A stretch of DNA of 64,000 nucleotides from Hallerella porci. Lineage in GTDB: Bacteria; Fibrobacterota; Fibrobacteria; Fibrobacterales; Fibrobacteraceae. Made by a program: the position numbers and the translations under genes. Below, piece after piece: positions 1 through 8,652 of the stretch (positions within the stretch are counted from its first letter, which is position 1; the number at the start of each line of letters is the position of its first letter). The DNA is taken from the NCBI RefSeq assembly GCF_003148885.1, contig NZ_QGHD01000007.1, positions 1 to 64,000 of the forward strand. Direction: 5' to 3'. Under the pieces are notes generated by a model that worked only from the letters and a program-made list of their open reading frames with translations, made no database searches and was not told the origin of the DNA.

Positions 1-470
1 CCGCCGTTCTTCCTGCCGATTTTCGGGTTTCGTCCGGCTCCCTTCAGGACGTTCGAGAACAGCGATATGGTCGTGGAGTCCATCACGTACAGTTTCTGCG
101 CCCATTCATAGTCGCGACTGTCCGGTAAAAAACGGCCGAACTTTTCGTAGAGCGACTTGTAGACGGCCTCGAAGAACTTGCAGGGGCGTCTGTTGTTCGC
201 GTCGGAGAAAGTGCTCATCTTCAGCGGTCCCGTGAACCCGGCGTGCCACAGGTGCCTCGCTTCCGTGTTCACTCCCGTAAGGATTTCGCGCAGGGAGCTG
301 TAATTTTTGAATACAGCGAACAACAGCACGAGCAGGTGCTGGAACCCGTCGAACTTCTTGACATAGCGTTCCCCGCCAACGCTGCGGGATTGCCTCAGAA
401 TTTCGCCTTTAGAGAGGTATTTTGTGATTTGTGCGTATATCGGCTGTCCGGTAAAATTTCTACATTCCAT
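1..470 (-). CDS. IS4-type transposase, N-terminal part (runs off the window)
   Basis: This frame is open from an ATG at 470 down to the window edge, about 156 codons, and has no stop. The N-terminal half resembles the DUF4372 domain that precedes the DDE domain in many IS4-family transposases (reads FDGFQHLLVLLFAVFKNY, then SLREILTG). Further on, the first catalytic Asp lies in a KLYVMDSTTISLF stretch, as in IS4-type DDE enzymes. The C-terminal two thirds, with the remaining Asp and Glu, would lie left of the window. The gene points the same way as the methyltransferase gene that the element interrupts. It would cut and paste the element using the end near 590. The family is assigned by recognition, and the exact IS group is not certain. 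Confidence 0.75.
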   Translation of the reverse strand, partial: MECRNFTGQPIYAQITKYLSKGEILRQSRSVGGERYVKKFDGFQHLLVLLFAVFKNYSSLREILTGVNTEARHLWHAGFTGPLKMSTFSDANNRRPCKFFEAVYKSLYEKFGRFLPDSRDYEWAQKLYVMDSTTISLFSNVLKGAGRNPKIGRKNG

Positions 471-565
471 AGTGCTTTTGAATTTGTTTTATGTGCAAAA
501 GAAACTATAGTCAAAAGCGGCGGCTCCCGGAAACGGAAGTCGCCTTTTTTGTTAGATTTCAGGTT

Positions 566-590
566 GAATTAAAAAGTTTTACCGGACACT
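566..590 (-). repeat. Presumed terminal inverted repeat of the insertion sequence
   Basis: The minus strand reads AGTGTCCGGTAAAACTTTTT inward from about 590. It sits at the boundary between the truncated methyltransferase frame and the transposase leader. The matching repeat would be outside the window, so this is inferred from position. Confidence 0.5.
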
Positions 591-2589
591 AATAGAAATT
601 TTCAGCATCAATCAAATACCCATTAATGTTTTTTGCATCAATACATTCATCACCAGCAAATATCCTTTTTGGCTTTTTATTTTCGTCACTGCTAAAGCCC
701 ACAATCACGCAATGCACATGCGCCTTAATGCTTGCTTCGCTATCCCAGCGGAAAGTGCGGTGTGCAAAATCGATATGCACCCCATCGTCAAAAAGAGGTT
801 TCCAAAGGTTGGCAACACTCTCACCTTGACAAATCGAATTGGTTGAAACGAGTGCGGTCCTTGTATTGCTACCCTTCATTAAATCAGCCGCTTTTTTGTA
901 CCAGCACGCCACATAATCCAGGTTGCCGGCATTTTTCCAATCTTTGCCAAAAACATTTTCAAGATCCTGTTTTTGTTCCGCATTCATCAAGCGTGCCCCC
1001 ACAAATGGCGGGTTCCCGATGATATAATCGTAGTTGCGCTTTTCGTGCGATTCCTTTTCGAAGAAGGTGCCGCTCATCACTTCGGCACTGTTTTCAAAAG
1101 TCTGCCAGTCTGTTTTTAGCGCGTTGCCTTCCACGATGTGCGCGTTTGTCTTGAGCGGCAAGAAGTCTATCGCGGAGTGTATGATGCTTTCCGTCTCTTT
1201 CATCATCTGGCTTTCGGCAATCCAGAGCGCAGTCTTTGCGACGGTTACCGCAAAGTCGTTGATTTCGATTCCGTAAAATTGTTGAATTTGCACCTGAATA
1301 GGGCTGCTTACATCGTAAGCGATTTCCATTTGCCCCTTTGAAAGGGTGCTTAATACTTTATTTTCGAGCCTGCGCAAGCACAAATAGGTTTCGGTCAAAA
1401 AGTTTCCGCTGCCGCACGCGGGGTCCAAAAAAGTCAAATGCGAAAGTTTTGCCTGGAAATTTCTCAGCTCTTTTTCGGGATTGACTTTTTCTAAAATCGA
1501 TGCGAGTTCTGCCTTTAAATCGTCTAAAAATAGCGGGTCGATGACTTTGTGAATGTTTTCGATGCTCGTGTAATGCATGCCGCCCTTGCGGCGTGTTTCC
1601 GGGTTTAATGTGCTTTCGAAAACGGCTCCAAAAATCGTCGGGCTGATTTCCGACCAGTCAAAATCATCCGATGCCTTCGCCAAAAGCAGGTCGCGAATTT
1701 CGTCGGTTATCATCGGGATTTCGATATCCGCATCGCCCTTGGGCTTGGCAAAAAGTCCGCCGTTCACATAGGGGAATGCGGCGAGTGTGGGGTTTTCGTC
1801 TTTTAAGTATTCGTCGCGTTCTTCGATTTTTTGATTGAGAATGTTAAAAAGTTCAATCAAAGCGCGGCGCATTTGGGGGGCGTTAAATTGCGCGAGATAA
1901 TCGTGGAACATGCCGTGGCGGCCGAACAGCCCCGCGTCTTCGGCATACAGGCAAAAGACGATGCGCACGCAAAGCACGTTCAGGCTCTTCAAGGTCTCGG
2001 GCGATTCCGGGTTCTTGTACTGCGCCAAAAACTTCTCGTAAATTTCGCCCACGATGTCGCCTGCGGCAATGGACACTTCCATTTCGCGTTTCGTGTGCTG
2101 GTCATTTTCGTCGACTAAAAAATTCAGGCGGTAATATTCTTTGCCAAAGTCTTTTAGGTTTAATACTTCGCGCGTCTTCACGGGTTCCTTGTCTTCCATG
2201 TTGTAAATATGGAATGTTTGGAAGTTGCAGGTGACTATCCAGCGCACTTTTTCGGAATAGGGCAAGTTGTCGTTGTAGCGTTTTGCCTGTTCGTATGGCG
2301 TCAGTTCTTCGCCGTCGGACTGCCTTTCCTTTTTGTCTAGGTCAATGTCTTTGCCCTTCTGTTCGATAAGAACCTTCGTCGTTGCAATGTAGCCGTCGAT
2401 GCGGCTTGCGTTCGAAAGTTTCACGGGCTTTTCAAATTCGATGTAATGCACCGCATCTTTCACTTGAAACACGCTTTGCAGTAAATCAATCCAAAATTTT
2501 TGCGTTTCGCGATTTTCAAAACCCCGGTCTTTCCAAACTTCTAAAAATGCCTGGGCGGAAATTTGCTGAGAACTTAATTTTTTAGCCAT
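589..2589 (-). pseudogene. Type IIL/IIG DNA methyltransferase-nuclease (MmeI/YeeA-like), truncated by IS
   Basis: The product is a class I SAM-dependent adenine methyltransferase of the MmeI/YeeA type, in which one polypeptide carries nuclease, helical spacer, methyltransferase and target-recognition parts. A PD-ExK-like nuclease motif is visible near residues 65-78 (D65 and ExK in IEQKGK). The SAM-binding motif I DPACGSGNF starts at residue 389 and the catalytic NPPF is at 526-529. The frame ends after residue 666, where a TAG at 589-591 forms at the junction with the insertion sequence. Relatives are usually well over 850 residues, so the C-terminal recognition region is missing. The catalytic core is intact, but target recognition is probably lost, so the gene is likely inactive. 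No partner restriction gene is adjacent. Confidence 0.8.
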
Positions 2590-2740
2590 AAGATTTTAAT
2601 TCTCTCCATACAATAGGGCGACAAATTGGATTTCCTAATGTAAATTTAATTTTCCTCGCTGTCATCCCAATGACAATTTTTTTTATAAACATTTTTTGAA
2701 TAATCAACCTCCAAGTGCCATCGCTTGCCAACCCAAATCC

Positions 2741-3520
2741 CTTCCGCAAAATTGCATGGACCTGTTTTCAAAAACAAATGACCCTTTGCATTTGTGATTT
2801 GCCCAATTTCGCCCAACAAATATCCCACTTCAAAAGTGCAAAGCCCTGTTTCGCTCAACAAATATCCCACTTCAAAAGTGCAAAGCCCTGTTTCGCCCAA
2901 CAAATGTCCCACTTCAAAAGTGTAAAGCCCTGTTTCGCCCAACAAATGTCCCACTTCAAAAGTGCAAAGCCCTGTTTCGCTCAACAAATATCCCACTTCA
3001 AAAGTGCAAAGCCCTGTTTTGCCCAACAAATATCCCACTTCAAAAGTGCAAAGCCCTGTTTCGCTCAACAAATATCCCACTTCAAAAGTGCAAAGCCCTG
3101 TTTTGCCCAACAAATATCCCACTTCAAAAGTGCAAAGCCCTGTTTCGCTCAACAAATATCCCACTTCAAAAGTGCAAAGCCCTGTTTTGCCCAACAAATG
3201 CTCTTCGCAAAAGTGAATTGCCAGATTTGGTGGTAAAAACAGCCCTTTTCAAAAGTGAATAGCCAGATTTGGTAGTAAAAACAGCCCTTTTCAAAAGTGA
3301 ATAGCCAGATTTGGTAATAAAAATAGCCCTTCGCAAAAGTGAATTGCCTAATTTGGTAGTAAAAACAGCCCTTTTCAAAAGTGAATTGCCAGATTGGGTA
3401 ATAAAAATAGCCCTCTGCAATAATGAATAGCCTAATTGGGTAATAAAAATATCTCTCTGCAATAATGAATAGCCTGATTGGGTAATCAGAATATCATTTT
3501 GCAAAAGGGGATGAGCGTTT
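2741..3520. repeat. 42-bp tandem repeat array, two sub-families
   Basis: Nine near-identical units carry CACTTCAAAAGTG at 2826, 2868, 2910, 2952, 2994, 3036, 3078, 3120 and 3162, a strict 42-bp spacing. Two degenerate 42-bp units precede them (2741-2824). From 3201 the unit changes to a second family, starting at 3201, 3243, 3285, 3327, 3369, 3411, 3453 and 3495, still 42 bp long and sharing the CAAAAGTG core. The CACTT/AAGTG arms can form a small hairpin. The array fills the space between two divergent genes. Because 42 is a multiple of three, open frames exist on both strands. I see no spacers, so it is not CRISPR. Confidence 0.9.
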
Positions 3521-3658
3521 TGGAATGAGGTAACAGTTATCTTCACTTTTTAAACAAAAAATTACACAAATTTTTGTAACGATTGAATTTGTTTTACTTA
3601 CATTATTATCGGTGAGTGGATTTTGGGACAACACATCAACCATCCTATTGGAGGACAC

Positions 3659-4414
3659 ATGAGTCAAATCGAAAGTTACAAGTTAACTTACCTGAACAAC
3701 GCTGCACATTTTCTGTTTATGAAGGAGCTCCTTGCGCGCGCCCTTGCCGACGAAAATGTGAGCACCAAGTGCAAGGATCAAGTCGACGCTCTGCAAAAAA
3801 CGCTTAAGGCCGAAGACGATTGCTTTGCGACATCTTCGAAAAGCCTTGCGACAGACAAGATTACCCAGGCAGACAGCTTCCGCGACAAGCTTTATCTCGG
3901 CTACAAGAAGCTTGTCGAAGCCCATTTGGACGCTCCGATTCCAGAACTTGCAAACGCTGCAACGGTATTGAACCAGCATATCGTGGATTACAAAATCAAC
4001 GTTCGCGATCAAATTGACAAGGAAACGGGCTCCCTCGTAAACTTTATCCAGGATTTGGAAGGCTCGCACAAGGCGCATGTTGAAACTCTTAACCTTATGG
4101 CTATCGTAGAACGTCTGAAGCAGGCAAACGAAATGGTCCGCGAGTACACGAATACGCGCACCGACGAGCGCTCCGTCAAGACGGCGGGTGCGATGAAGCA
4201 GGCAAGGGTCGTCTGCGACAACGCCTACAGCAATTTGGTGCGTGTGGTTAACGCCCACATGATTCTCGAAGGGGACGCCGATTACGAAAATTTCGCAAGC
4301 TTCGTGAACACGCAAATCGCACAGCTCAAGATGAGCGCCCTCTATAAACGGAAGGGGAAAAGTGAAATTCAAATGGAAAACAATCAAAAGGTGGGGGAAG
4401 ATTTTAGAGCTTAG
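3659..4414 (+). CDS. DUF6261 family protein
   Basis: The product is a 251-residue soluble, largely helical protein. Its N-terminus (YKLTYLNNAAHFLFMKELLA) matches the opening pattern of the DUF6261 family, common in Bacteroidota and relatives and without known function. I chose the ATG at 3659 because a GGAGG lies at 3650-3654; an in-frame upstream codon at 3623 has no such site. There is no signal peptide or membrane segment. The 42-bp array lies directly upstream and mobile-element debris lies downstream, so it sits in an accessory region. Codon use is richer in GC than in its flanks. No function can be assigned. Confidence 0.75.
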   Translation: MSQIESYKLTYLNNAAHFLFMKELLARALADENVSTKCKDQVDALQKTLKAEDDCFATSSKSLATDKITQADSFRDKLYLGYKKLVEAHLDAPIPELANAATVLNQHIVDYKINVRDQIDKETGSLVNFIQDLEGSHKAHVETLNLMAIVERLKQANEMVREYTNTRTDERSVKTAGAMKQARVVCDNAYSNLVRVVNAHMILEGDADYENFASFVNTQIAQLKMSALYKRKGKSEIQMENNQKVGEDFRA

Positions 4415-4475
4415 AACTTAGAGTTTAGAGATTAGAGATTTCTAAGTTCAAAGCTCTTCGCTTTAAGATCTAAAA
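4405..4475. repeat. Dispersed TTAGAGC-type intergenic repeat, copy A
   Basis: This stretch of alternating TTAGA and TCTAAG words can fold on itself. Related copies lie at about 6755-6830, 21424-21490 and 21930-21990. It begins at the stop codon of the DUF6261 gene. Confidence 0.55.
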
Positions 4476-4499
4476 AAAGCGCGCCTACGGCGCATCGAA

Positions 4500-4632
4500 A
4501 ACCTGTGTTGAGCTCACCCCCAAACCATACATTTTTTCGAGGATGTTCTTGACCTTCTGCGTTGATACGCTATTCGATCGTTCGTAGGCGCTTGCTTTTA
4601 GGAACTGCTCGCACTCTAGCTTTTGCAAAACC
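4500..4632 (-). pseudogene. Remnant of an IS256-family transposase
   Basis: Read on the minus strand, this stretch keeps one open frame for about 43 codons. It contains KASAYERSNS followed at once by VSTQKVKNILEKMYGLGVSS. Both resemble conserved parts of IS256 (Mutator-like) transposases: the region around the YER motif, and the VSTRKV helix before the catalytic domain. In intact enzymes these are separated by tens of residues, so the middle seems to be deleted and the DDE domain is gone. There is no start codon or ribosome site. The 4415-4753 gap otherwise holds only a dispersed repeat and a terminator. Confidence 0.45.
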
Positions 4633-4668
4633 AAAAATAGACTGTAAAAGCTTCACTTTTTGTATTCT

Positions 4669-4691
4669 GGGCTCTAGCCGAGCCCTTTTTT
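4669..4691 (+). terminator. Rho-independent terminator
   Basis: Stem GGGCTC/GAGCCC (4669-4674 and 4680-4685) with a TAGCC loop, followed by six T. It faces the plus strand and precedes the gene at 4754. Confidence 0.6.
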
Positions 4692-4753
4692 ATGAATGAT
4701 TGATTTTACAGAATGAAATTTACATGTTCATCATTTCCAACAAAGGAATTCTT

Positions 4754-5521
4754 ATGGGAACACATGCAGCAATCGTCCGCCGATTGCCCGACAACACAAT
4801 TCAATACGGAAACATCATCAATGATGGTTTTCTAAGCTATGTAGGTATCATCTTGATGGTTTATTATGATTCCCCGAAATTGGTGGAACAATTATTTTCA
4901 CTGGGGCAGTTAGAAACTCTTGGTGCACCGGGAACAGAAAATAATCCAGCCTTGTTTGACACCGAATCAAAAACATATTGCACAAATAGATGGAAAGGGC
5001 ACCGTTCTCACAGAACTTGTGATTCTGAAATGGAAATCTGCCCAGAAGTTATGTTTACGGATTACTATTATTTTTACGACAATGAAGAATGGTTCTATGT
5101 AAAACCGGATTGTGGCTGGCAAAAGATTCCATTACATTATGTGCTAAACCGTTTATCGTATTTTTCAAAACATCCTAATGAATGTCCCCAAATAATGGGA
5201 AGAAACGAGCCCGATACTTGCGTTCGATATGAAATGGATATCGCTTATCTCAAGGAGATTCTCTTTGAATATCCTAAAGAAGACGCCGAATACAAGCAAC
5301 TGCTCGATGCAAGCGGAATCAACATCGAGGAAACATTTGAGGAACTACGAAAGACGAATTTTCCGCTTTACGAATTTCTTGAAAAACACCTTAATCTTGT
5401 GAATTATTTTGATCCGTGGAGCGTTTACATGGTTGGAGAATCGCACTTACCACCGTCAAAAGTCAAATTGCGAAAGAAATCGGAACAACATGTTGAAACA
5501 TATTTTTGGAATTTGAGCTAG
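4754..5521 (+). CDS. Hypothetical protein with MGTR-type N-terminus
   Basis: The product has 255 residues. The start MGTHAAIVRRL, followed by a short strand, NDGFLSYVGIILMVYYDSP and then LGQLETLG, follows the pattern of a widespread small family that begins MGTRS/A, has a Y-C-H-W-D-G-Y segment and continues LLEHY. The function of that family is unknown. Here the usual CHWDGY is replaced by IINDGF. I chose the ATG at 4754, which has AAAGGA at 4742-4747; an upstream in-frame ATG lies at 4724. There is no signal peptide. A hairpin terminator follows at 5545. It stands alone between mobile-element remnants, suggesting an acquired gene. Confidence 0.6.
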   Translation: MGTHAAIVRRLPDNTIQYGNIINDGFLSYVGIILMVYYDSPKLVEQLFSLGQLETLGAPGTENNPALFDTESKTYCTNRWKGHRSHRTCDSEMEICPEVMFTDYYYFYDNEEWFYVKPDCGWQKIPLHYVLNRLSYFSKHPNECPQIMGRNEPDTCVRYEMDIAYLKEILFEYPKEDAEYKQLLDASGINIEETFEELRKTNFPLYEFLEKHLNLVNYFDPWSVYMVGESHLPPSKVKLRKKSEQHVETYFWNLS

Positions 5522-5544
5522 GATGAAGTATGGGAAAAGGAAGT

Positions 5545-5571
5545 GCGGACTAAAAGTCCGCATTTTCTTTT
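5545..5571 (+). terminator. Rho-independent terminator
   Basis: Stem GCGGACT/AGTCCGC (5545-5551 and 5555-5561) with an AAA loop and a T-rich tail, directly after the gene ending at 5521. Confidence 0.75.
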
Positions 5572-5607
5572 CAATTGTGCATTGTTAATTGTTCATTATG
5601 CATTGTC
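5571..5607. repeat. Dispersed AATTGTGCATTG repeat, copy 1
   Basis: The words AATTGTGCATTGTTAATTG and TTATGCATTG lie between two convergent genes. The same words recur at about 6849-6890. Confidence 0.5.
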
Positions 5608-5620
5608 ATCAATTCCAACT

Positions 5621-5650
5621 AAAAAAGAACCGCTTTCGCGATTCTTTTTT
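5621..5650 (-). terminator. Rho-independent terminator
   Basis: On the minus strand the stem is GAATCGC/GCGGTTC with a GAAA loop (5627-5644), followed by a T run. It serves the Rpn gene. Confidence 0.65.
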
Positions 5651-6615
5651 TACAGTGCTTTGATTTCATCAATCGTGAGGCCGGTGACCTCTGCAATCGT
5701 TTCAACGGAAATGCCTTTTTTCAAAAAGCCTTTGGCGAGGGAACGCGTTTTAGCCATCATTCCTTTTTTCATTCCTTCTGCACGTCCTTCCTTACGCCCT
5801 TTGGAAATTCCTTCCGCAAGCGCCTCAGCCTTACCTGCAGCGAGCCTTTGGCGAAAGACATCGCCGGCGCTGACGAATCCGTACTTTTGTCCGATGCTTA
5901 CGAATGCCATATCTAACTCCTTGAGGATGCTTTCTCCCAAATACTCCTTCAAATATACACTAATTTTTTCGAGCAAGTTTTTCGCTTCATCGTAAGGAAT
6001 CTGCGTTAAGGCTTTTTGAAATTTGGGAAGAATTGCCAACAATTTTTTCCGGTTAAACGCATATTTCATTGCGGTTACACCCATTGCCGTTGCAACATCA
6101 TCGCAGCCGATGCAATCTTCGTCCGAAATCATTTTCATGTCGATGAAATGGCATTGAAAAGGCAACACAGGCTTAAAAAAGTAATCGGAATAATTTTTAC
6201 GCAAAAGTTTAAACGGGTCCCACGGACCTTTGCCGTTGTAAAAAATGAAAGCCCGCGTCGGCATTACGTCAACCAAATCGTTCTGCAATTTCATCACTTT
6301 ATTTACATAGCGAGAAATTTGGGCAAAGACGAATTTATCCGAGCCTGATTTATGCTCCAACAGAATCCCAACCACAGTGGGATGCCCTTTCGCAGCTTTC
6401 ACGCGAAAAGCTAAATCGGCTTCGCCCGTTTCGTCCACTTCGGAATACGAATCTGGAATCTGCTCGAGCGAATTCAAATTGATGGCTTTCAAAAACTCAG
6501 AGATTTCCGGTTTCTGCTTCGCACACAATTTCAACAACGCCCGCAAATGATTTTTATCGGCAAAAAGTCAGCGGAAGAAAGCGTCATGACTGCGACGAGA
6601 ATTTTTATTCGTCAT
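5650..6615 (-). pseudogene. Rpn-family PD-(D/E)XK nuclease/putative transposase with in-frame TGA
   Basis: Rpn proteins are recombination-promoting nucleases with a PD-(D/E)XK fold. The body shows EADLAFRVK, then GILLEHKSG (catalytic D and ExK), FYNGKGPWDP, and a charged helical C-terminus with GRKEGRAEGMKKG repeats. The true start is probably the ATG at 6613-6615, preceded by GGAG, giving MTNKNSRRSHDAFFR. The next codon is TGA (6568-6570) where relatives have Trp, and the frame then continues LFADKNHLRALL. The upstream residues match the family and stay in frame, so this is a single nonsense change (TGG to TGA) rather than a different start. The 298 residues after the stop could be made only from a non-ATG codon (TTG at 6546). 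Either a decayed gene or a sequencing error. Confidence 0.8.
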
Positions 6616-6754
6616 TTTGTTCTCCATTGGGAACGCCCCCAAAAAAGCAGATATGGACAATTTTCCCTATCTAAGAGTATAGACGCTTTAATCAGTAAAA
6701 ATGCATCAAAAGTAAAGAAGATTTTACTTAAAATCGAAAAAAGTGGAAAGAAAG

Positions 6755-6830
6755 ATCTTAGAACTTAGATTTTAGAGCTTAGAATTTCTAAGATCAAAGT
6801 TCTTAGCTCTAAGTTCTCAAAACCCCGCGC
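6755..6830. repeat. Dispersed TTAGAGC-type intergenic repeat, copy B
   Basis: It holds TTAGAGCTTAGA and TTCTTAGCTCTAAG, the two arms of the hairpin found most clearly at 21938-21979. It lies upstream of the Rpn gene. Confidence 0.6.
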
Positions 6831-6844
6831 GGCTTCGCCGCCAT

Positions 6845-6930
6845 TATTTCCAATTGTGCATTGTTAATTGTTAATTATGCATTGGATAATAATGCAGAAT
6901 TGATAATTCACAATTAACAATTATAAAGTT
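6845..6930. repeat. Dispersed AATTGTGCATTG repeat, copy 2, inverted
   Basis: AATTGTGCATTGTTAATTG and TAATTATGCATTG are followed by the near-complement ATGCAGAATTGATAATTCAC and AATTAACAATT, so the block is a long imperfect inverted repeat. The 6628-7041 gap holds this, copy B of the TTAGAGC repeat and a terminator, but no gene. Confidence 0.6.
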
Positions 6931-6980
6931 AGGCGCTTTGCGTCTACGGCGCACCAAGCTCTACACTCTTCATTCCTCAT

Positions 6981-7018
6981 AAAAAAAGTCGCACGGCAGA
7001 GCCGTACGACCTTTTTTG
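6981..7018 (-). terminator. Rho-independent terminator
   Basis: Stem GTCGCACGGC/GCCGTACGAC (6988-6997 and 7001-7010) with an AGA loop, flanked by A and T runs on both sides. It ends the esterase gene. Confidence 0.85.
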
Positions 7019-7041
7019 GTGGTGTGTTATGAACGGGAAAC

Positions 7042-8502
7042 TTAGGGCTTTGTAAATTGTTTGAGGAATTTCCAACCGATTTCTGCGCAGCCGGCGTCGT
7101 GGCCGTTTCCGCTGCAGCTTGCGCCGCCTTTATCGGTGCAAAGTCCGACTTGAACGCCGGCGCTGCAGTTTTCGTAAATGACGCAGCCGTTGCCTTGATC
7201 TTTGGGTTCGCCAGAACAACTGTTCATTTTCGCCCATTCTTTAAGGTTATTTTGTGCGCCAAGGAATGTAATCGGTTTTCCGGGAACCATCGAAGAATAA
7301 CCGCCTGCGTAAGGGACGACGCCGTCTTGAGAACCGCGGAAATTGAGAACGGAAATGGGGCGCGATGGTTTGCATTCGCCGGCATCGACGACTTCTTTTG
7401 CTAAATCAAAGGACGCGGGAGCCGTTGCGGCAAAGACATCTGCCATTTTACAAGCGACATAATTTGACATGCCGCCGCCCATCGAAAATCCTGCGGCGTA
7501 AATGCGCTTCGGATCGATGCACGCTTCGTTTTGAAGTTCTTGAATCAAGTGGCGGCTAAAGGTAATGTCATCGGCATCGGTGCAGCAAGGGCCGACATTC
7601 CACGCTTGCCCCATTCCGCCGGTTGCGCCGTCGGGATATGCGATAATTACGGCGTCAGAAAGGGTTGCTGCTTCGTAAGTTTTACTGCTTGCCCAACCTT
7701 GCGCGCTTCCCATAATCGGATGATAATCGACGAGGAGCGGGACCGCATTACTTCCGGTATAAGTATTCGGAACGTGAACAATGTATTTGCGGCCATCGAC
7801 TTCTTTCGTGTAATCGCCGGGCTTTAAAGTTTTCGTTGCGCAGTTGACCGGTTCATCGGGAATTTCTGAGGAAGATGAAATTTCTGCAGAAGAAGAACTG
7901 CTCTGACTTGAAGAAGAAATGGGCTTTGAACTTCCTTTGACTTTGAGAGTAATTTTTACGCCGACTTCTTCTTCGGCTTTCATTTGATACATCGTTTCTT
8001 CGAAGCCATCTTTTTTGAAGAAGAGAGAAGCGAGCGGATCACCGGCTTTTTTCAAAATGCCGCGATGGTCTAATGCATAAACGGAGCCTGCGCCATCGGC
8101 AGAAATTTTCAGAAAATTTTTGGAATGAGAAAGGCGACTTAAATCGAGATAGAGAGAACCGTTTGCGTTGAAAAATTCTTGCTGGAAAGTCACTTTGCCG
8201 AGCGCATCCAGCAGCGAAATTTTTAAAACGCGGACATTTACATTTTGTAATGTCGCAAATTTTCCGTCAAAGTGCACGCGCATTTCTTTGCGGGAAATCG
8301 CTTGGATAGAATTGGGATCGTTGGAAAGTTGGAAATTTCCAGAGGCATCGGATACGGCGGCAATTCCTGTATAATTAAAAGAAGAAATTTGAACATCGGG
8401 AATGCCTTCGCCCTGTTCTGTTATCACTTGCCCCGCAATGTTCCAACCGAGTGAAAGAGTTGCTCCGAAGAGCAAAATTAAAGTAGAAGTGGTGAATTTC
8501 AT
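7042..8502 (-). CDS. Secreted CE1-type esterase (feruloyl/acetylxylan esterase, PHB-depolymerase fold)
   Basis: The product has 486 residues. An N-terminal signal peptide is followed by a carboxypeptidase-regulatory-like beta domain (about 22-60), a second beta region, a poly-serine linker (about 191-212) and an alpha/beta-hydrolase domain. The nucleophile lies in GFSMGGG (Ser about 340), the acid probably in RGSQDG (Asp about 393) and the base in SGNGHDAG (His about 468). Family knowledge suggests it removes feruloyl or acetyl groups from xylan outside the cell. I chose the ATG at 8502 because GAGGAAA precedes it; an in-frame ATG at 8514 lacks such a site. Paired cysteines are frequent, as in exported enzymes. 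The exact substrate is not shown by sequence. Confidence 0.85.
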   Translation of the reverse strand: MKFTTSTLILLFGATLSLGWNIAGQVITEQGEGIPDVQISSFNYTGIAAVSDASGNFQLSNDPNSIQAISRKEMRVHFDGKFATLQNVNVRVLKISLLDALGKVTFQQEFFNANGSLYLDLSRLSHSKNFLKISADGAGSVYALDHRGILKKAGDPLASLFFKKDGFEETMYQMKAEEEVGVKITLKVKGSSKPISSSSQSSSSSAEISSSSEIPDEPVNCATKTLKPGDYTKEVDGRKYIVHVPNTYTGSNAVPLLVDYHPIMGSAQGWASSKTYEAATLSDAVIIAYPDGATGGMGQAWNVGPCCTDADDITFSRHLIQELQNEACIDPKRIYAAGFSMGGGMSNYVACKMADVFAATAPASFDLAKEVVDAGECKPSRPISVLNFRGSQDGVVPYAGGYSSMVPGKPITFLGAQNNLKEWAKMNSCSGEPKDQGNGCVIYENCSAGVQVGLCTDKGGASCSGNGHDAGCAEIGWKFLKQFTKP

Positions 8503-8603
8503 TTTTCCTCGCATTTGGATACTGATAAATTAAAAGCCCGAAGAAAAAATGCAAAGAGGGAAAAAGAAAAAAGCGTTGTTGATTTTACAACAAAAGTTTA
8601 AAC

Positions 8604-8632
8604 GAAAAAAGCCCGCCGATGGGCGAGCTTCT
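8604..8632 (-). terminator. Rho-independent terminator
   Basis: Stem AGCTCGCC/GGCGGGCT with an ATC-centred loop (8610-8629), followed on the minus strand by a T run. It ends the Ala/Pro-rich gene. Confidence 0.75.
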
Positions 8633-8652
8633 TTCATTTCTTTTTGACAAAA

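Larger units (their letters stand above)
1..590 (-). mobile_element. Insertion sequence, IS4-like, one end only
   Basis: The element comprises the transposase gene, about 120 bp of leader, and a terminal sequence at 566-590 that reads AGTGTCCGGTAAAACTTTTT on the minus strand. TGTCCGGTAAAA recurs at 446-457 (minus) and TCCGGTAAAA again near 120, so the end sequence has internal echoes. The outer end falls at about 590, exactly where the methyltransferase reading frame stops. The other end and any target duplication lie outside the window. Confidence 0.65.

Noticed and set aside
2741-3520. CRISPR array
   Set aside because: The units are contiguous at 42 bp with no unique spacers, and no cas gene is nearby. 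The same holds for the other two arrays.
2646-3546. Open frames of 126-183 codons inside the first repeat array as protein genes
   Set aside because: They arise because the repeat period is a multiple of three and lacks stops. They occur on both strands, begin inside the array and have no ribosome site.
3623-3661. Upstream start for the DUF6261 gene
   Set aside because: The extra 12 residues include the ribosome site of the later ATG and do not fit the family start.
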